A stretch of 64,000 nucleotides of DNA, taken from positions 1,488,001-1,552,000 of the forward strand of contig NZ_JAAQTL010000001.1 of assembly GCF_011742875.1 (NCBI RefSeq), in the 5' to 3' direction. The translations under genes and the position numbers were made by a program. This stretch comes from Luteibacter yeojuensis (lineage in GTDB: Bacteria; Pseudomonadota; Gammaproteobacteria; Xanthomonadales; Rhodanobacteraceae). The first letter of the stretch is position 1; every line of letters begins with the position of its first letter. The notes under the pieces are model-generated. The model was not told the origin of the DNA and made no database searches. It saw only the letters and a program-made list of their open reading frames with translations. Shown in pieces: positions 22,576-35,836 of the stretch.

Positions 22576-23520
22576 ATGCGCATTCTTGTCCTTGGCGCCG
22601 GCGGCACCGGCGGATACTTCGGCGGACGGCTCGCCCAGGCGGGACTGGACGTGACCTTCCTGGTCCGTCCGGACAGGGCGCGGGTGCTGGAAGCTAAGGG
22701 GCTCGTGATCGTCAGTCCGTTCGGCAATGCCACCCTGCGCGTGAAGCACGTCCTCGCCGAGACGGTGGCGGCGGCCGGGCCGTTCGATCTCGTCCTGCTT
22801 TCCAGCAAGGCCTACGACCTGCATTCCGCGATCGAGGCCATCGATCCCGCCGTCGGCGAAAACACGGCCGTGCTGCCGGTCCTCAACGGTCTTGCCCACT
22901 ACCCCGTGCTCGACAGCCGTTTCGGCCCGGAGCGGGTGCTTGGCGGCCTCTGCGTGATCAGCGCGGCCAAGGGGTCGGACGGCGAGATCATCCATTTCGG
23001 CAACGGCGCGTCGGTGACCTTCGGCGAGCGCGACGGACAGGAACGCGACGGACGCTGCACCGCCATCGCGGAGGCGTTCGCCGTGGCGAAGGTGGACCAC
23101 AAGCACTCCGACGACATCCAGCGCGACCTGTGGGCGAAGTTCGCCTTCCTCGCCACGCTGGCGGGAAGCACCTGCCTGTTCCGTGCGAGCGTCGGCGACA
23201 TCGTCGCCACCGGCGACGGGCGGCAGCTCATCGAGCGCATGTACGAAGAATGCCTGGCCGTGGCTCGCGCCTCCGCCCACCCGGTGCCCGACAACGCGCG
23301 TTCCTTTGCCTGGAAAACGCTGACCCAGGAAGGTTCGCCGCTCACAGCCTCGATGCTGCGCGACCTGGAAGCGGGACAGCGGATCGAATCCGACCACATC
23401 GTGGGCGACATGCTGCGCCGCGCGCGCGATGCGGGCGTGGCGGCACCGTTGCTGGAAGTGGCGTTCGCGCACCTCCAGGCCTTCGAGATCCGCAAGAAAC
23501 GCGAAGTGCCTTCCATGTAG
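22576..23520 (+). CDS. 2-dehydropantoate 2-reductase family protein (ketopantoate reductase)
   Basis: 314 residues. The N-terminal NADP-binding motif GAGGTGGYFGGRLAQAG (residues 7-23) and the C-terminal helical domain (KFAFLATLAGSTCLFRASVG) are typical of PanE/ApbA proteins, which reduce ketopantoate to pantoate with NADPH. The catalytic Lys probably lies in SSKAYDL or in LWAKF. It is unlinked to the panBCD genes at 41.5-43.8 kb, so it may be the missing pantoate step or a paralogue with another 2-keto acid substrate. Its TAG stop is formed by the REP element that follows. It begins 12 bases after the Mth938-domain gene. Confidence 0.85.
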   Translation: MRILVLGAGGTGGYFGGRLAQAGLDVTFLVRPDRARVLEAKGLVIVSPFGNATLRVKHVLAETVAAAGPFDLVLLSSKAYDLHSAIEAIDPAVGENTAVLPVLNGLAHYPVLDSRFGPERVLGGLCVISAAKGSDGEIIHFGNGASVTFGERDGQERDGRCTAIAEAFAVAKVDHKHSDDIQRDLWAKFAFLATLAGSTCLFRASVGDIVATGDGRQLIERMYEECLAVARASAHPVPDNARSFAWKTLTQEGSPLTASMLRDLEAGQRIESDHIVGDMLRRARDAGVAAPLLEVAFAHLQAFEIRKKREVPSM

Positions 23521-23593
23521 GAGCCGCTATAGCGGCGAGAGCGATCCTGCGACCTCGTCGCGAGGTTTCCTCGCCGCTATAGCGGCTCCTACA
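23516..23593. repeat. REP pair (REPIN) copy 1
   Basis: Two inverted copies of TGTAGGAGCCGCTATAGCGG flanking a short core form a long hairpin. The left arm starts inside the last codons of the ketopantoate reductase and supplies its TAG stop. Near-identical pairs occur at 27434, 37658 and 39743. Confidence 0.9.
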
Positions 23594-23605
23594 GTTTGAG
23601 CGCGA

Positions 23606-24577
23606 TCAACGGGGCGGCAGGTATTGCAACGGGTCCACCGGGTTGCCGTCGCGGCGGATCTGGAATTGCAGTTCGTCGCGCGTCGCGCCCGTGGAGCCCA
23701 TCTCGGCCACGCTCTGCCCGGCCTTCACCTTCTCGCCTTCCTTCACGAGGCGCTTGCGGTTGTGACCGTAGGCGGAGAGGAAGCTGTCGCTGTGCTTGAT
23801 GATGACGAGCTCGCCATAACCCACGAGGCCGTTACCGCTGTAGACCACGACGCCGTCGGCGGCGGCGCGGACGGGATCGCCGGCCTTGCCGCCCACTTCG
23901 ATGCCGGGAATGGCATCGCCCGATGAGAATTTCTTCAGCAGCACGCCGTCGGCGGGCCAGCGCCAGGCGATGCCACCCACGCTGCGCGTCGCGCCCTTCG
24001 CGACGATGGGCGTGGATGCCGGCGGGTTTTCCACGGGCGCGGGGGTGGAAGCGCTGGGTGCCGGCGGCGTCGGAACGAGTGACTCGGCCGGCTGGCCCGC
24101 CACCACCACCGGCGTGTTCGTCGTCGTTGCCGGCGCGGGCAGCACGGAAGACGCCGCGGCCGACCCGGTGACGGGGGCGACGCCGGGCTGGCTCGCCGGG
24201 CTGGCTGGCGTCGGATGCGGCACGGCGGCGACCGCCGGTGCAGGATGCGACACCGGCGCGCCGGCCCGGACTTCGCGGCCCGGCGGCGAAAGGCGCAGAT
24301 CCTGGCCGGGCCAGATCGTGTAAGGCGAAGCGATGCCGTTCCAGTTGGCGAGGTCGCGGAAATCCACCTTGTTGCGGAAGGCGATGCTGTAGAGCGTGTC
24401 GCCCTTCACCACGCGATAGCTGCCGCCGGGCGGCGGCGTCGGCGTCGCGGGACGGGCCGTTTCGTAACTGCCGGCGCTACGCGTGACGACGACCGAACTG
24501 CGTGTGAGGTCGCAACCGGCGAGCACGAGGCTCGCGGCCAGAACGATCGAAACGACGAGCGGACGGTTCACGAGCAT
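23606..24577 (-). CDS. nlpD: NlpD-like lipoprotein: LysM plus degenerate M23 (LytM) domain
   Basis: 323-residue lipoprotein, lipobox LVLAGC near residue 22. LysM lies at about residues 50-95 (YRVVKGDTLYSIAFRNKVD to PGQDLRL); a Pro/Ala-rich linker follows; the C-terminal M23 fold spans about 220-320 (AADGVVVYSGNGLVGYGELVIIKH). Zinc ligands are missing: GIEVGGKAGD replaces the H-x3-D segment and LQFQIR replaces HxH. Family knowledge says such degenerate NlpD proteins activate the amidase AmiC during division rather than cut peptidoglycan. Start at 24577 with GGAAG upstream. It follows surE-pcm-yqaA; rpoS, the usual E. coli neighbour, is absent. Confidence 0.92.
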   Translation of the reverse strand: MLVNRPLVVSIVLAASLVLAGCDLTRSSVVVTRSAGSYETARPATPTPPPGGSYRVVKGDTLYSIAFRNKVDFRDLANWNGIASPYTIWPGQDLRLSPPGREVRAGAPVSHPAPAVAAVPHPTPASPASQPGVAPVTGSAAASSVLPAPATTTNTPVVVAGQPAESLVPTPPAPSASTPAPVENPPASTPIVAKGATRSVGGIAWRWPADGVLLKKFSSGDAIPGIEVGGKAGDPVRAAADGVVVYSGNGLVGYGELVIIKHSDSFLSAYGHNRKRLVKEGEKVKAGQSVAEMGSTGATRDELQFQIRRDGNPVDPLQYLPPR

Positions 24578-24600
24578 CGCGGATCTTCCTTCACGGGCGT

Positions 24601-25209
24601 TCATCGCACCAGGAACCACCAGGCGGCAAGCAGGACGATGGCTACGATAACAGCCCACCCTATCCACTCGATGTGTTTGCGCAGCATCTGTTCCGCACGT
24701 TCGCCGAAGATGCGCACCAGGAGGGCCAGGAGCCAGACACGCTTGCCGCGGCCGATCAGCATGCAGACAAGGAACGGCAACACCGGCACGCCGACGATGC
24801 CCGAGGCCCAGGTCACGAACTTCATCGGCACCACGGGCTGCAACGCCGCCATCGCCAGCACGATATAGAGACCCAGCGAATGCGCCTGCATGTCCCGCTG
24901 CAGGTTCTCCACGCCTTTCTGGATCGGTGCCAGCAGATGCATCGATTCCAGCAGCGGCTTCAGCGCCTCGTAGGCGAAATGGCCCAGGCCATAGCCGACG
25001 AGGGAGCCGAGCAACGAGAAGAGCAGGCTCCAGTTGGCGAAACGGAAGGCCTTGCGCGGTTGGGCCAGCATCATCGGCGCCAGCATCACCTCCGGCATCA
25101 CCGGGAAGATGAAGGCTTCGACGAAGGAGAGTCCCGCGAGGTAGCGGACCGCATGGCGATGGCGTGCCCAGACGATGGCGCGCTCGTACAGCGATGAGAA
25201 CATCCGCAT
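24601..25209 (-). CDS. YqaA-type DedA/VTT-domain membrane protein
   Basis: 202 residues with about five hydrophobic segments. The VTT/SNARE-associated core is seen: a re-entrant-loop region with FVEAFIFPVMPEV near residue 30 and GYGLGHFAYE near residue 75, and a basic turn at GRGKRVWLLALL. DedA relatives flip lipids such as undecaprenyl phosphate or phosphatidylethanolamine; the substrate here is unknown. It sits between pcm and nlpD in a four-gene unit, with 38- and 23-base gaps. Confidence 0.85.
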   Translation of the reverse strand: MRMFSSLYERAIVWARHRHAVRYLAGLSFVEAFIFPVMPEVMLAPMMLAQPRKAFRFANWSLLFSLLGSLVGYGLGHFAYEALKPLLESMHLLAPIQKGVENLQRDMQAHSLGLYIVLAMAALQPVVPMKFVTWASGIVGVPVLPFLVCMLIGRGKRVWLLALLVRIFGERAEQMLRKHIEWIGWAVIVAIVLLAAWWFLVR

Positions 25210-25247
25210 TCAGCGGTTTTCCTTATGGTGACGGGTATCCCCAGGCA

Positions 25248-25931
25248 TCAACCGATGCCGCCCAACAGCGGAACGAAGCTCACGGCACCGAGGTCTTCGC
25301 GATGGATTTCCCCGTCCTCGCCCTTGCGCATGCGCACCAGCACCTGCTGGCTCGGGCTGCCCACGGGGGCGACCAGCACACCGCCGGGCTTCAGCTGATC
25401 GAACAACGCCGCGGGCACGCGATCGCCCGCGGCAGTGAGGATGATGGCGTCGAAAGGCGCATCGGATTCCCAGCCGAGCTTGCCGTCGTCGTGGCGTGAA
25501 CGCAGGTTCGCGATGCCCAGCTGGCGAAAGCGGCGGCGCGCCTGGCGCAGCAGTTCCTCGATCCGTTCCACGGTGTATACCGTCGGCACGATGCCGGCGA
25601 GCACCGCGGCCTGGTAGCCGGACCCGGTGCCGATCTCCAGCACCCGCTCGGGGATGCCGTGCTCGATCAGCGCCTCGGTCATGCGCGCCACGATCCACGG
25701 CTGGGAGATGGTCTGGCCATGCCCGATGGGCAGCGCCGTGTTCTCGTAGGCGCGCGAATGCAGCGCCTGGTCGATGAAATGGTGGCGCGGCAGCTGGCGG
25801 ATCACCTCCAGCACGCGCTCGTCGCGGATGCCTTCTTCCGCGAGCCTGGCGACCAGGCGATCGCGCGCGCGCTGGGAGGTCATTCCCTCGCCGCGCAGGG
25901 CCGATGGCGGTAGCGCATGCATGTTCGCCAT
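25248..25931 (-). CDS. pcm: Protein-L-isoaspartate O-methyltransferase
   Basis: 227 residues. It methylates isoaspartyl residues in aged proteins, starting their repair. The family signature [19 protein letters not shown] (about residues 70-88) and the SAM motif [14 protein letters not shown] are present, as is the late motif FDAIILTAA. It starts one base after the surE stop, so translation is probably coupled. The surE-pcm-nlpD order matches E. coli. First ATG at 25931; a second at residue 17 would lose little. Confidence 0.95.
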   Translation of the reverse strand: MANMHALPPSALRGEGMTSQRARDRLVARLAEEGIRDERVLEVIRQLPRHHFIDQALHSRAYENTALPIGHGQTISQPWIVARMTEALIEHGIPERVLEIGTGSGYQAAVLAGIVPTVYTVERIEELLRQARRRFRQLGIANLRSRHDDGKLGWESDAPFDAIILTAAGDRVPAALFDQLKPGGVLVAPVGSPSQQVLVRMRKGEDGEIHREDLGAVSFVPLLGGIG

Positions 25932-25932
25932 G

Positions 25933-26715
25933 TCAGGCCGCCTCCTCGTCGTCCATCGACGCGGACAGCGAAAGCATCCAGCTGCTGACCTTCTCCAGCG
26001 CCTGCACGCGCGTGAGGTCGGTATGGATCGGCGTGACCGAGACGCAGCCGCGGCGCACCGCGTCGAAATCCGTGCCGGGGCCGTCGTCCTCGATCTCGCC
26101 GGGCGGACCGATCCACCACATGGTGCGGCCTCGTGGATCGGCGCTGCGGATGGCCGGCGCCGAGCGGTGCCGCTTGCCCAGGCGGGTAACCTCGAAACCG
26201 CGCAGTTCGTCCCAGGGGAGGTCGGGCACGTTCACGTTGAGGATGGTGTCGGCCGGGAGCGGATCGACGATGAGGCGGCGCATCAGCATCAGGACCGCGC
26301 CGGCCGCCGTATCGAAGTGGCGACCGGACGTCTCGTGAGTGACCAGCGACACGGCGATCGCGGGAAGGCCGAGGAAGCGTCCTTCCATCGCGGCGGACAC
26401 GGTGCCCGAATAGATCACGTCGTCGCCGAGGTTGGCGACGTTGTTGATGCCGGATACGACGATGTCGGTCTCGTGGTCGAGCAGGCCGGAAAGCGCCAGG
26501 TGCACGCAGTCGGTGGGCGTACCGGCGACGCGGTACGCACCGTTGTCCAGCCGGTGCACGCGGATAGGCGCATCGAGGGTGAGCGAATTGCTCGCGCCGG
26601 AGCGATCGCGATCGGGAGCGACGACCGTCACCGTGCCGAACTCGGCCAGACGCTCGGCCAGCACCTGGATGCCAGGGGCCTCCACGCCGTCGTCGTTGCT
26701 AACCAGAACTTGCAT
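25933..26715 (-). CDS. surE: 5'/3'-nucleotidase SurE
   Basis: 260 residues. This metal-dependent nucleotidase/exopolyphosphatase works on nucleoside monophosphates. It begins [16 protein letters not shown], with metal ligands Asp8 and Asp9; Ser and Asn ligands lie in SNSLTLD and [12 protein letters not shown]. The start at 26715 fits the family; the frame continues to 26778 without support. It is first in surE-pcm-yqaA-nlpD and divergent from an Smr-domain gene. Confidence 0.95.
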   Translation of the reverse strand: MQVLVSNDDGVEAPGIQVLAERLAEFGTVTVVAPDRDRSGASNSLTLDAPIRVHRLDNGAYRVAGTPTDCVHLALSGLLDHETDIVVSGINNVANLGDDVIYSGTVSAAMEGRFLGLPAIAVSLVTHETSGRHFDTAAGAVLMLMRRLIVDPLPADTILNVNVPDLPWDELRGFEVTRLGKRHRSAPAIRSADPRGRTMWWIGPPGEIEDDGPGTDFDAVRRGCVSVTPIHTDLTRVQALEKVSSWMLSLSASMDDEEAA

Positions 26716-26880
26716 GCTGATCCAGATCGAAAAACGGGCGGGGCGACCCCATTTCGAGGGAGCCGCCCGACCGGCCAAGTCTACCGGACCGGGCCGCGGG
26801 ATTCACGGAATGGCCATGCAGATGCCGCATCGCGGCGGACGCGAAGGCCGCATCGGCCCGGCATCGCTTAGGATGAACAC

Positions 26881-27423
26881 ATGACGCGACGTCCCCCGCA
26901 GGTACACGACGACGACAGCCGGCTGTTCCGCGAGGCCATCGGCGAGGTGCGCCCTCTTCCGGAGGCCGAGGCGCTGCCCGAGAAACCGCGTCCGGCCCCG
27001 CATCCGCACATGCGCGAGGCCGACGAGGCCGCCGTGCCCGCGGATGCCATGCTGTTCGATTACGACCCGGCCGACCTCGAGGTGGGCGAGGAATTGTCGT
27101 ACCTGCGCGATGGCTACCCGCCCCGACTGTTGAAGCAGCTGAAGCGGGGGCAGTTCAGCATCCAGGCGGAAGTGGACCTGCACCAGATGAACGCGGCGGC
27201 GGCGCAGCTCACCATTTCCGAGTTCCTTGCCGAATGCCGGCACGACGGGATCCGTTGCGTGCGGATCATCCATGGCAAGGGCCTGCGCTCGAAGGCCGGC
27301 GGCCCCGTGCTGAAAGGGCTGACCGACCGGCTGCTGCGACGGCGTGACGATGTGGTCGCTTTTGCGTCGGCGAGGCCGATGCAGGGTGGGACCGGCGCGG
27401 TGATCGTGCTGCTGAAAGGTTGA
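26881..27423 (+). CDS. Smr-domain protein, SmrA/SmrB-like endonuclease
   Basis: 180 residues. The C-terminal Smr domain (about residues 95-178) has the VDLHQM motif and the IIHGKGLRS motif, the two signatures of the fold. The N-terminal region resembles the extension of YfcN/SmrB, which helps it bind collided ribosomes, where SmrB cuts mRNA. The sequence does not decide between SmrA and SmrB. AGGAT precedes the start. It lies between truD and surE, genes adjacent in E. coli. Its stop is 10 bases before a REP pair. Confidence 0.85.
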   Translation: MTRRPPQVHDDDSRLFREAIGEVRPLPEAEALPEKPRPAPHPHMREADEAAVPADAMLFDYDPADLEVGEELSYLRDGYPPRLLKQLKRGQFSIQAEVDLHQMNAAAAQLTISEFLAECRHDGIRCVRIIHGKGLRSKAGGPVLKGLTDRLLRRRDDVVAFASARPMQGGTGAVIVLLKG

Positions 27424-27433
27424 GGGCACCCTC

Positions 27434-27509
27434 TGTAGGAGCCGCTATAGCGGCGAGGAAACCTGGCGAAACCGCGGCAAGAGTCCTCGCCGCTATAGCG
27501 GCTCCTACA
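27434..27509. repeat. REP pair (REPIN) copy 2
   Basis: Two inverted copies of TGTAGGAGCCGCTATAGCGG between the convergent Smr-domain gene and truD. The right arm runs into truD and supplies its TAG stop codon (27505-27507, minus strand). Confidence 0.9.
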
Positions 27510-28521
27510 CCAGTACCGCGAGCTCGCGGACTACCGTCGTGGCGTAGGCACCCGCCGGCAGGCCGAACGAGACTTCCAGCGCGCCGTCTTCCAGCCAACG
27601 CCACGCGAAGTCGCGCGGCTGCAGGCGCAGCGCCCGGCGCTCCTGATCCATGCGCGCATCGGCAAGGCCTTTCGCAAGGTCTTCGTCGCGCAACGCCACT
27701 TCGAGCTCCAGCGCTCCAACGGCACCTTCGGCTGGCGTCTCGCCACGGCCCCACAGCGGGCCGGACGGATGGATGTCGAAACGGGCCAGCCTCTCCGCCA
27801 GCGCGTCGTCGAACGGCTCCGGCCCGAACCAGGAGCGCGAGCCCTCCAGGGCCCAGATCTCGCCGTCCATCGGCGCATCCCAGGTTCCTCCGGCGACACG
27901 TTCCGCGAGCACGCCGTTGAAAATGTGCGAGCGCGCGGCGGAGAGCAGGATCGAGCGCTTGTCGCGATCCACGCGTCGCCCGCCGAACATCGCCCGTGCC
28001 TGCGCCACGTTGCCGCCGCCGAGGCCGAAGCGCTGCTCGCCGAAATAGTTGGGCACGCCGCGCGCCGCGATGCCGGCGAGGCGAGCTTCCGCCTCCGCGC
28101 GGTCGCCCTCGACCTCGCGCAGCACGAGCACGAAGCGGTTCCCACGCAGCGCGCCGCGCTTGAGCTTGCGCGAATGCCGGCCCAGCGAATGGATGGAGAC
28201 GTCGGCGTGCGGAAACGTCGACCAGTCCGGATCGGCCTTGCCCGGCAACTGCACCGTGAAGGCCTGCCGCGTCACGGCGTGCCTGTCCTTCATGCCCGCG
28301 TACCCGACGTTCATCGGTGCCGTGCCGGCGAACTTCGCCAGCTCGCGCGCCACCCAGTCGGTGTTCGTGCCGCGTTTTTCGACGACGAGGAACGCGTGTT
28401 CACCGGCACCGTCCGGTTCGTACCCGAGAACCTCCTCGACGAAGAAATCCTCGGGCGCCGCGCGCAGGCGTGCGCGCAGCGGCGGTGTACCGAAGGCAAA
28501 AGGAAGTTCTGAGTCGTTCAT
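27505..28521 (-). CDS. truD: tRNA pseudouridine(13) synthase TruD
   Basis: 338 residues. It forms pseudouridine at position 13 of certain tRNAs. The catalytic Asp lies in GYAGMKDRHAVTRQ (near residue 80), and the family motifs NYFGEQRFG and RGNRFVLVLR are present. I chose the ATG at 28521 (MNDSELPF). It is last in the long minus-strand run, 22 bases after mgtE. The stop codon comes from the REP pair that follows. Confidence 0.95.
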   Translation of the reverse strand: MNDSELPFAFGTPPLRARLRAAPEDFFVEEVLGYEPDGAGEHAFLVVEKRGTNTDWVARELAKFAGTAPMNVGYAGMKDRHAVTRQAFTVQLPGKADPDWSTFPHADVSIHSLGRHSRKLKRGALRGNRFVLVLREVEGDRAEAEARLAGIAARGVPNYFGEQRFGLGGGNVAQARAMFGGRRVDRDKRSILLSAARSHIFNGVLAERVAGGTWDAPMDGEIWALEGSRSWFGPEPFDDALAERLARFDIHPSGPLWGRGETPAEGAVGALELEVALRDEDLAKGLADARMDQERRALRLQPRDFAWRWLEDGALEVSFGLPAGAYATTVVRELAVLV

Positions 28522-28543
28522 GGAACTCCGGATCAAGACGTTC

Positions 28544-29971
28544 CTACAAGAGGAACACGGTGGCGAGACCGAGGAAGATGAAGAAACCTCCGCTGTCGGT
28601 CATCGCCGTGATGAGCACGCTGGAACCCAGCGCGGGATCGCGCCCGAGTTTCGTCATCAGCATGGGAATGCCCACGCCCATGAAGGCGGCGAGCAAAAGG
28701 TTGAGCGTCATCGCGGCGGTCATCACCAGGCCCAGCGACACACTCCCGTAGAGCAGCCACGCGACGATGCCGATTGCACCGCCCCAGACGATGCCGTTGA
28801 CCAGGGCGACGCCCAGCTCCTTGCGCCAGAGGCGCCGTGCCTGCGACACGCCGACCTGTTCCAGCGCCATGGCGCGGACGATCATCGTGATCGTCTGGTT
28901 GCCCGAATTGCCGCCGATGCCGGCCACGATGGGCATGAGCGCCGCCAGGGCCACCAGTTTCTCGATGGAATGCTCGAACAGCCCGATGACTCGCGAGGCG
29001 ATGAAGGCCGTCACGAGATTGATCGCCAGCCACGCCCAGCGGTTGTGCACGGACTTCCAGACGGAGGCGAAGATGTCTTCTTCCTCGCGCAGACCGCCGC
29101 GCGACAGCGCCTCGGTTTCGCTCTCCTCGCGGATGAAGTCCAGCATCGCGTCGACGGCGATGCGGCCGATGAGCCGCTGCTGCGCGTCGACGACGGGCGC
29201 GGTCACCAGGTCGTAGCGCTCGAAGGCCTGGGCCACGTCGTAGGCGTCGTCCTCCGGGCGGAAGGTGTTCACGTCCGGCGCCATGATCTCGCGGACCATC
29301 TTCTCCGGCGGGTTCACCAGCAGCCAGTGCAGCGGCAGCACGCCGGTGAGCACGTTCTCGGCGTTCACGACGAACAGCTTGTCGGTCTGCGCGGGGAGTT
29401 CGTCGAAACGGCGCAGGTAGCGCAGCACCACCTCGAGGCTGATGTCCTCGCGGATGGTGACCATGTCGAAGTCCATCAGCGCGCCGACCTGGTCGTCCTC
29501 GTAGGACATCGCGGCCTGCACGCGCTCGCGCTCCTGCGCGTCGAGGCTGGCCATCAACTCCGGCAGCACCTCGGTGGGCAGGTCGTCGACGAGGTCGGCC
29601 AGCTCGTCCGCGTCCAGCGGTTCGACGGCCGCGAGGATCTCGCGATCGTCCATGTCCGCGATCAGCGACTCGCGGACGGAATCGGAGACTTCCAGCAGGA
29701 TGTCGCCGTCGCGGTCCGAGCGCACGCGCTGCCAGACGGCGAGGCGATCCTCCAGCGGAAGGGATTCCAGCACGTCGGCCAGGTCGGCCGGATGCAGTTC
29801 GTCGAGTCGCGCCTGCAATTCCGCGTCGGCGGCTTCGAGCGCGGCTTCGTCGCCACCCGGCACGGCACCGGCGAAGGCCAGCAGGTCTTCCCTGCGACGC
29901 AGGAGGTCGGTGATGGCTTCCAGCCTGTCGTGCAGGCGGGGGGTGGACGCGCGCGGCTCGGCTTCGCTCAT
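28544..29971 (-). CDS. mgtE: Magnesium transporter MgtE
   Basis: 475 residues. It has an N-terminal MgtE_N helical domain (about residues 30-150, many [17 protein letters not shown] repeats), two CBS domains (about 155-280) that sense Mg2+, and a C-terminal domain of five membrane helices (about 310-475) with the [10 protein letters not shown] and [10 protein letters not shown] motifs lining the pore. The start at 29971 overlaps the ispF stop by 4 bases. The link to the isoprenoid genes is probably operon history rather than function. Confidence 0.95.
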   Translation of the reverse strand: MSEAEPRASTPRLHDRLEAITDLLRRREDLLAFAGAVPGGDEAALEAADAELQARLDELHPADLADVLESLPLEDRLAVWQRVRSDRDGDILLEVSDSVRESLIADMDDREILAAVEPLDADELADLVDDLPTEVLPELMASLDAQERERVQAAMSYEDDQVGALMDFDMVTIREDISLEVVLRYLRRFDELPAQTDKLFVVNAENVLTGVLPLHWLLVNPPEKMVREIMAPDVNTFRPEDDAYDVAQAFERYDLVTAPVVDAQQRLIGRIAVDAMLDFIREESETEALSRGGLREEEDIFASVWKSVHNRWAWLAINLVTAFIASRVIGLFEHSIEKLVALAALMPIVAGIGGNSGNQTITMIVRAMALEQVGVSQARRLWRKELGVALVNGIVWGGAIGIVAWLLYGSVSLGLVMTAAMTLNLLLAAFMGVGIPMLMTKLGRDPALGSSVLITAMTDSGGFFIFLGLATVFLL

Positions 29972-30441
29972 GCGCGCAGCACCAGGACCGTGGCCAGCGC
30001 CGCGATGCCTTCGCGGCGGCCGGCAAAACCTAGCGTTTCGGTCGTGGTCGCCTTGATGCTGATGCGATCCACGTCCACGCCGAGGTCGGCGGCGACGATC
30101 TCGCGCATGGCGGCGGCATGCGGGCCGACCTTCGGCGCCTCGCAGATCACCGTCATGTCGGCGTTGCCAAGCACGTAACCGCGTTCGCGGAGCATGCCGG
30201 CCACCGCGCGCACGAAGCTGCGGCTGTCCGCATCGCGCCACTTTTCGTCGGAGGGCGGAAAATGCTTGCCGATGTCGCCCAGGGCGAGGGCGCCCAGCAA
30301 GGCGTCGCACAGCGCGTGCAGCACCACGTCGCCATCCGAATGGGCGAGCACGCCATGCGTGTGCGGCACGCGCACGCCGCCCAGCATCACATGGTCGCCC
30401 TCGCCGAAGGCGTGGACGTCGAATCCCTGTCCGATACGCAT
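29968..30441 (-). CDS. ispF: 2-C-methyl-D-erythritol 2,4-cyclodiphosphate synthase
   Basis: 157 residues. It cyclises CDP-ME-2-phosphate in the MEP route to isoprenoids. The zinc ligands Asp8, His10 and His42 are in place ([16 protein letters not shown]). It shares one base with the ispD stop (TAATG) and four with mgtE. Confidence 0.97.
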   Translation of the reverse strand: MRIGQGFDVHAFGEGDHVMLGGVRVPHTHGVLAHSDGDVVLHALCDALLGALALGDIGKHFPPSDEKWRDADSRSFVRAVAGMLRERGYVLGNADMTVICEAPKVGPHAAAMREIVAADLGVDVDRISIKATTTETLGFAGRREGIAALATVLVLRA

Positions 30442-31130
30442 TACCTGGTCTTCTCCAGCAGGAATTCCGCCAGCGCGAAGTCCGCGGGCGTGGTCACCTT
30501 GATGTTGTCTTCCGAACCTTCCACCAGCAAGGGGGTCACGCCCTGCCGTTCCATCGCCATCGCCTCGTCGCTGACCACGATACCCGCCTCCGCGGCAAGG
30601 CGAAGTGCACGGATCAGCGCCCCGCGCCGGAACATCTGCGGCGTAAATGCCCGCCAGCGACCCTCGCGCGGTTCGGTGTCGATGCTGTGACAGCCGGCGT
30701 CCGCGCGCTTCAGGGTGTCGCGCAGGGGCGCGCCCAGGAGGCCGCCTTCGCCTTGGCCCGCCCGCTCGATAAGGCGGGCGATGTCGACGGCCCGCACGCA
30801 GGGGCGAGCGGCGTCGTGGACGAGCACGAAATCCTCGTCGCGGACGGACGGCGGCAAGGCCAGGAGCCCGGCCAGCACGGAATCGCTCCGCTCCCCGCCG
30901 CCGACGGTCACCAGCAGCGGCTTGCCGCCGATGCGGTCCACCGCGGCGAAATGACGGTCGTCGGCGGCGATCGCCACCACCAGCCCGGCGATCGACGGGT
31001 GCGCGGCGAGGCGCTCGAGCGTGTGGTCGAGCATCGGACGCCCCGCGATGGGCTGGTATTGCTTCGGCCGGTCGCCCCCTGCGCGGACGCCCTTACCGGC
31101 GGCCGGCAGGACACACCACAGCGCGTCCAT
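30441..31130 (-). CDS. ispD: 2-C-methyl-D-erythritol 4-phosphate cytidylyltransferase
   Basis: 229 residues. It transfers CMP to MEP, the step before IspE and IspF. The nucleotidyltransferase motif [18 protein letters not shown] (residues 8-25) and [12 protein letters not shown] are typical. The start at 31130 lies in a TGATG overlap with the ftsB stop, and its own stop overlaps ispF. The ftsB-ispD-ispF order is standard in gammaproteobacteria. Confidence 0.96.
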   Translation of the reverse strand: MDALWCVLPAAGKGVRAGGDRPKQYQPIAGRPMLDHTLERLAAHPSIAGLVVAIAADDRHFAAVDRIGGKPLLVTVGGGERSDSVLAGLLALPPSVRDEDFVLVHDAARPCVRAVDIARLIERAGQGEGGLLGAPLRDTLKRADAGCHSIDTEPREGRWRAFTPQMFRRGALIRALRLAAEAGIVVSDEAMAMERQGVTPLLVEGSEDNIKVTTPADFALAEFLLEKTR

Positions 31131-31471
31131 CACTGGCCGCCGGGAGTGATGGGCGGCGGCGGCGGCGCGCTGGTGGCAACCCCCGGCTCGACCACCTGGT
31201 AGAAGGTTTCGCCGGGCTTGATCAGGCCCAGTTCCTGCCGGGCGCGCGCCTCGGTGGCCTGTTCGCCGTGTTTCAGGTCTTCCACGTCCGCGGCCAGCGC
31301 CTGGTTGCGCTTCTGCAGTCCCGCGTTCTCCTCGGTCTGCTTCCTGACCGACTCGCGCAGCGAATCGACCTCGGCCATGCCCCCACCGCCGACCCACAGC
31401 TTCAGCTGCAGCGCGATGAGGACGATGACGAGGATCAGACCGACCCAGCGCAGGATGGCCGCGTTGCTCAA
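31130..31471 (-). CDS. ftsB: Cell division protein FtsB
   Basis: 113 residues, bitopic. One membrane helix (about residues 9-24, WVGLILVIVLIALQLKLWVG) is followed by a coiled coil (SLRESVRKQTEENAGLQKRNQALAADVEDL) and the conserved E-x-ARQELGLIKPGETFYQ segment. A Pro-rich tail (about 15 residues) is longer than in E. coli. With FtsL and FtsQ it activates septal synthesis. No ATG is available near the helix; I chose the TTG at 31471, 8 bases after the eno stop. Confidence 0.9.
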   Translation of the reverse strand: MSNAAILRWVGLILVIVLIALQLKLWVGGGGMAEVDSLRESVRKQTEENAGLQKRNQALAADVEDLKHGEQATEARARQELGLIKPGETFYQVVEPGVATSAPPPPPITPGGQ

Positions 31472-31479
31472 GGCGAGAC

Positions 31480-33172
<1,693 letters not shown>

Positions 33173-33225
33173 CCAGTCGGCCTCCCCGCGCGCATTCCGT
33201 CAATCATACCGTTCCGGAGGAACGA

Positions 33226-35765
<2,540 letters not shown>

Positions 35766-35798
35766 CTAAGCGAAGCCCGGCTCGCGAGTGGGACCTGA

Positions 35799-35811
35799 AC
35801 GGCTCCTACAG
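35799..35811. repeat. REP fragment
   Basis: ACGGCTCCTACAG equals the end of one arm of the REP pairs found elsewhere. It stands alone in the pyrG-aminopeptidase gap, so it is a decayed or single copy. Confidence 0.5.
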
Positions 35812-35836
35812 GGGGGCGTTTCGGTACCATGCCCGA

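Noticed and set aside
23606..24577. Active M23 endopeptidase
   Set aside because: The zinc-ligand motifs are missing, so it is a degenerate NlpD-type activator.
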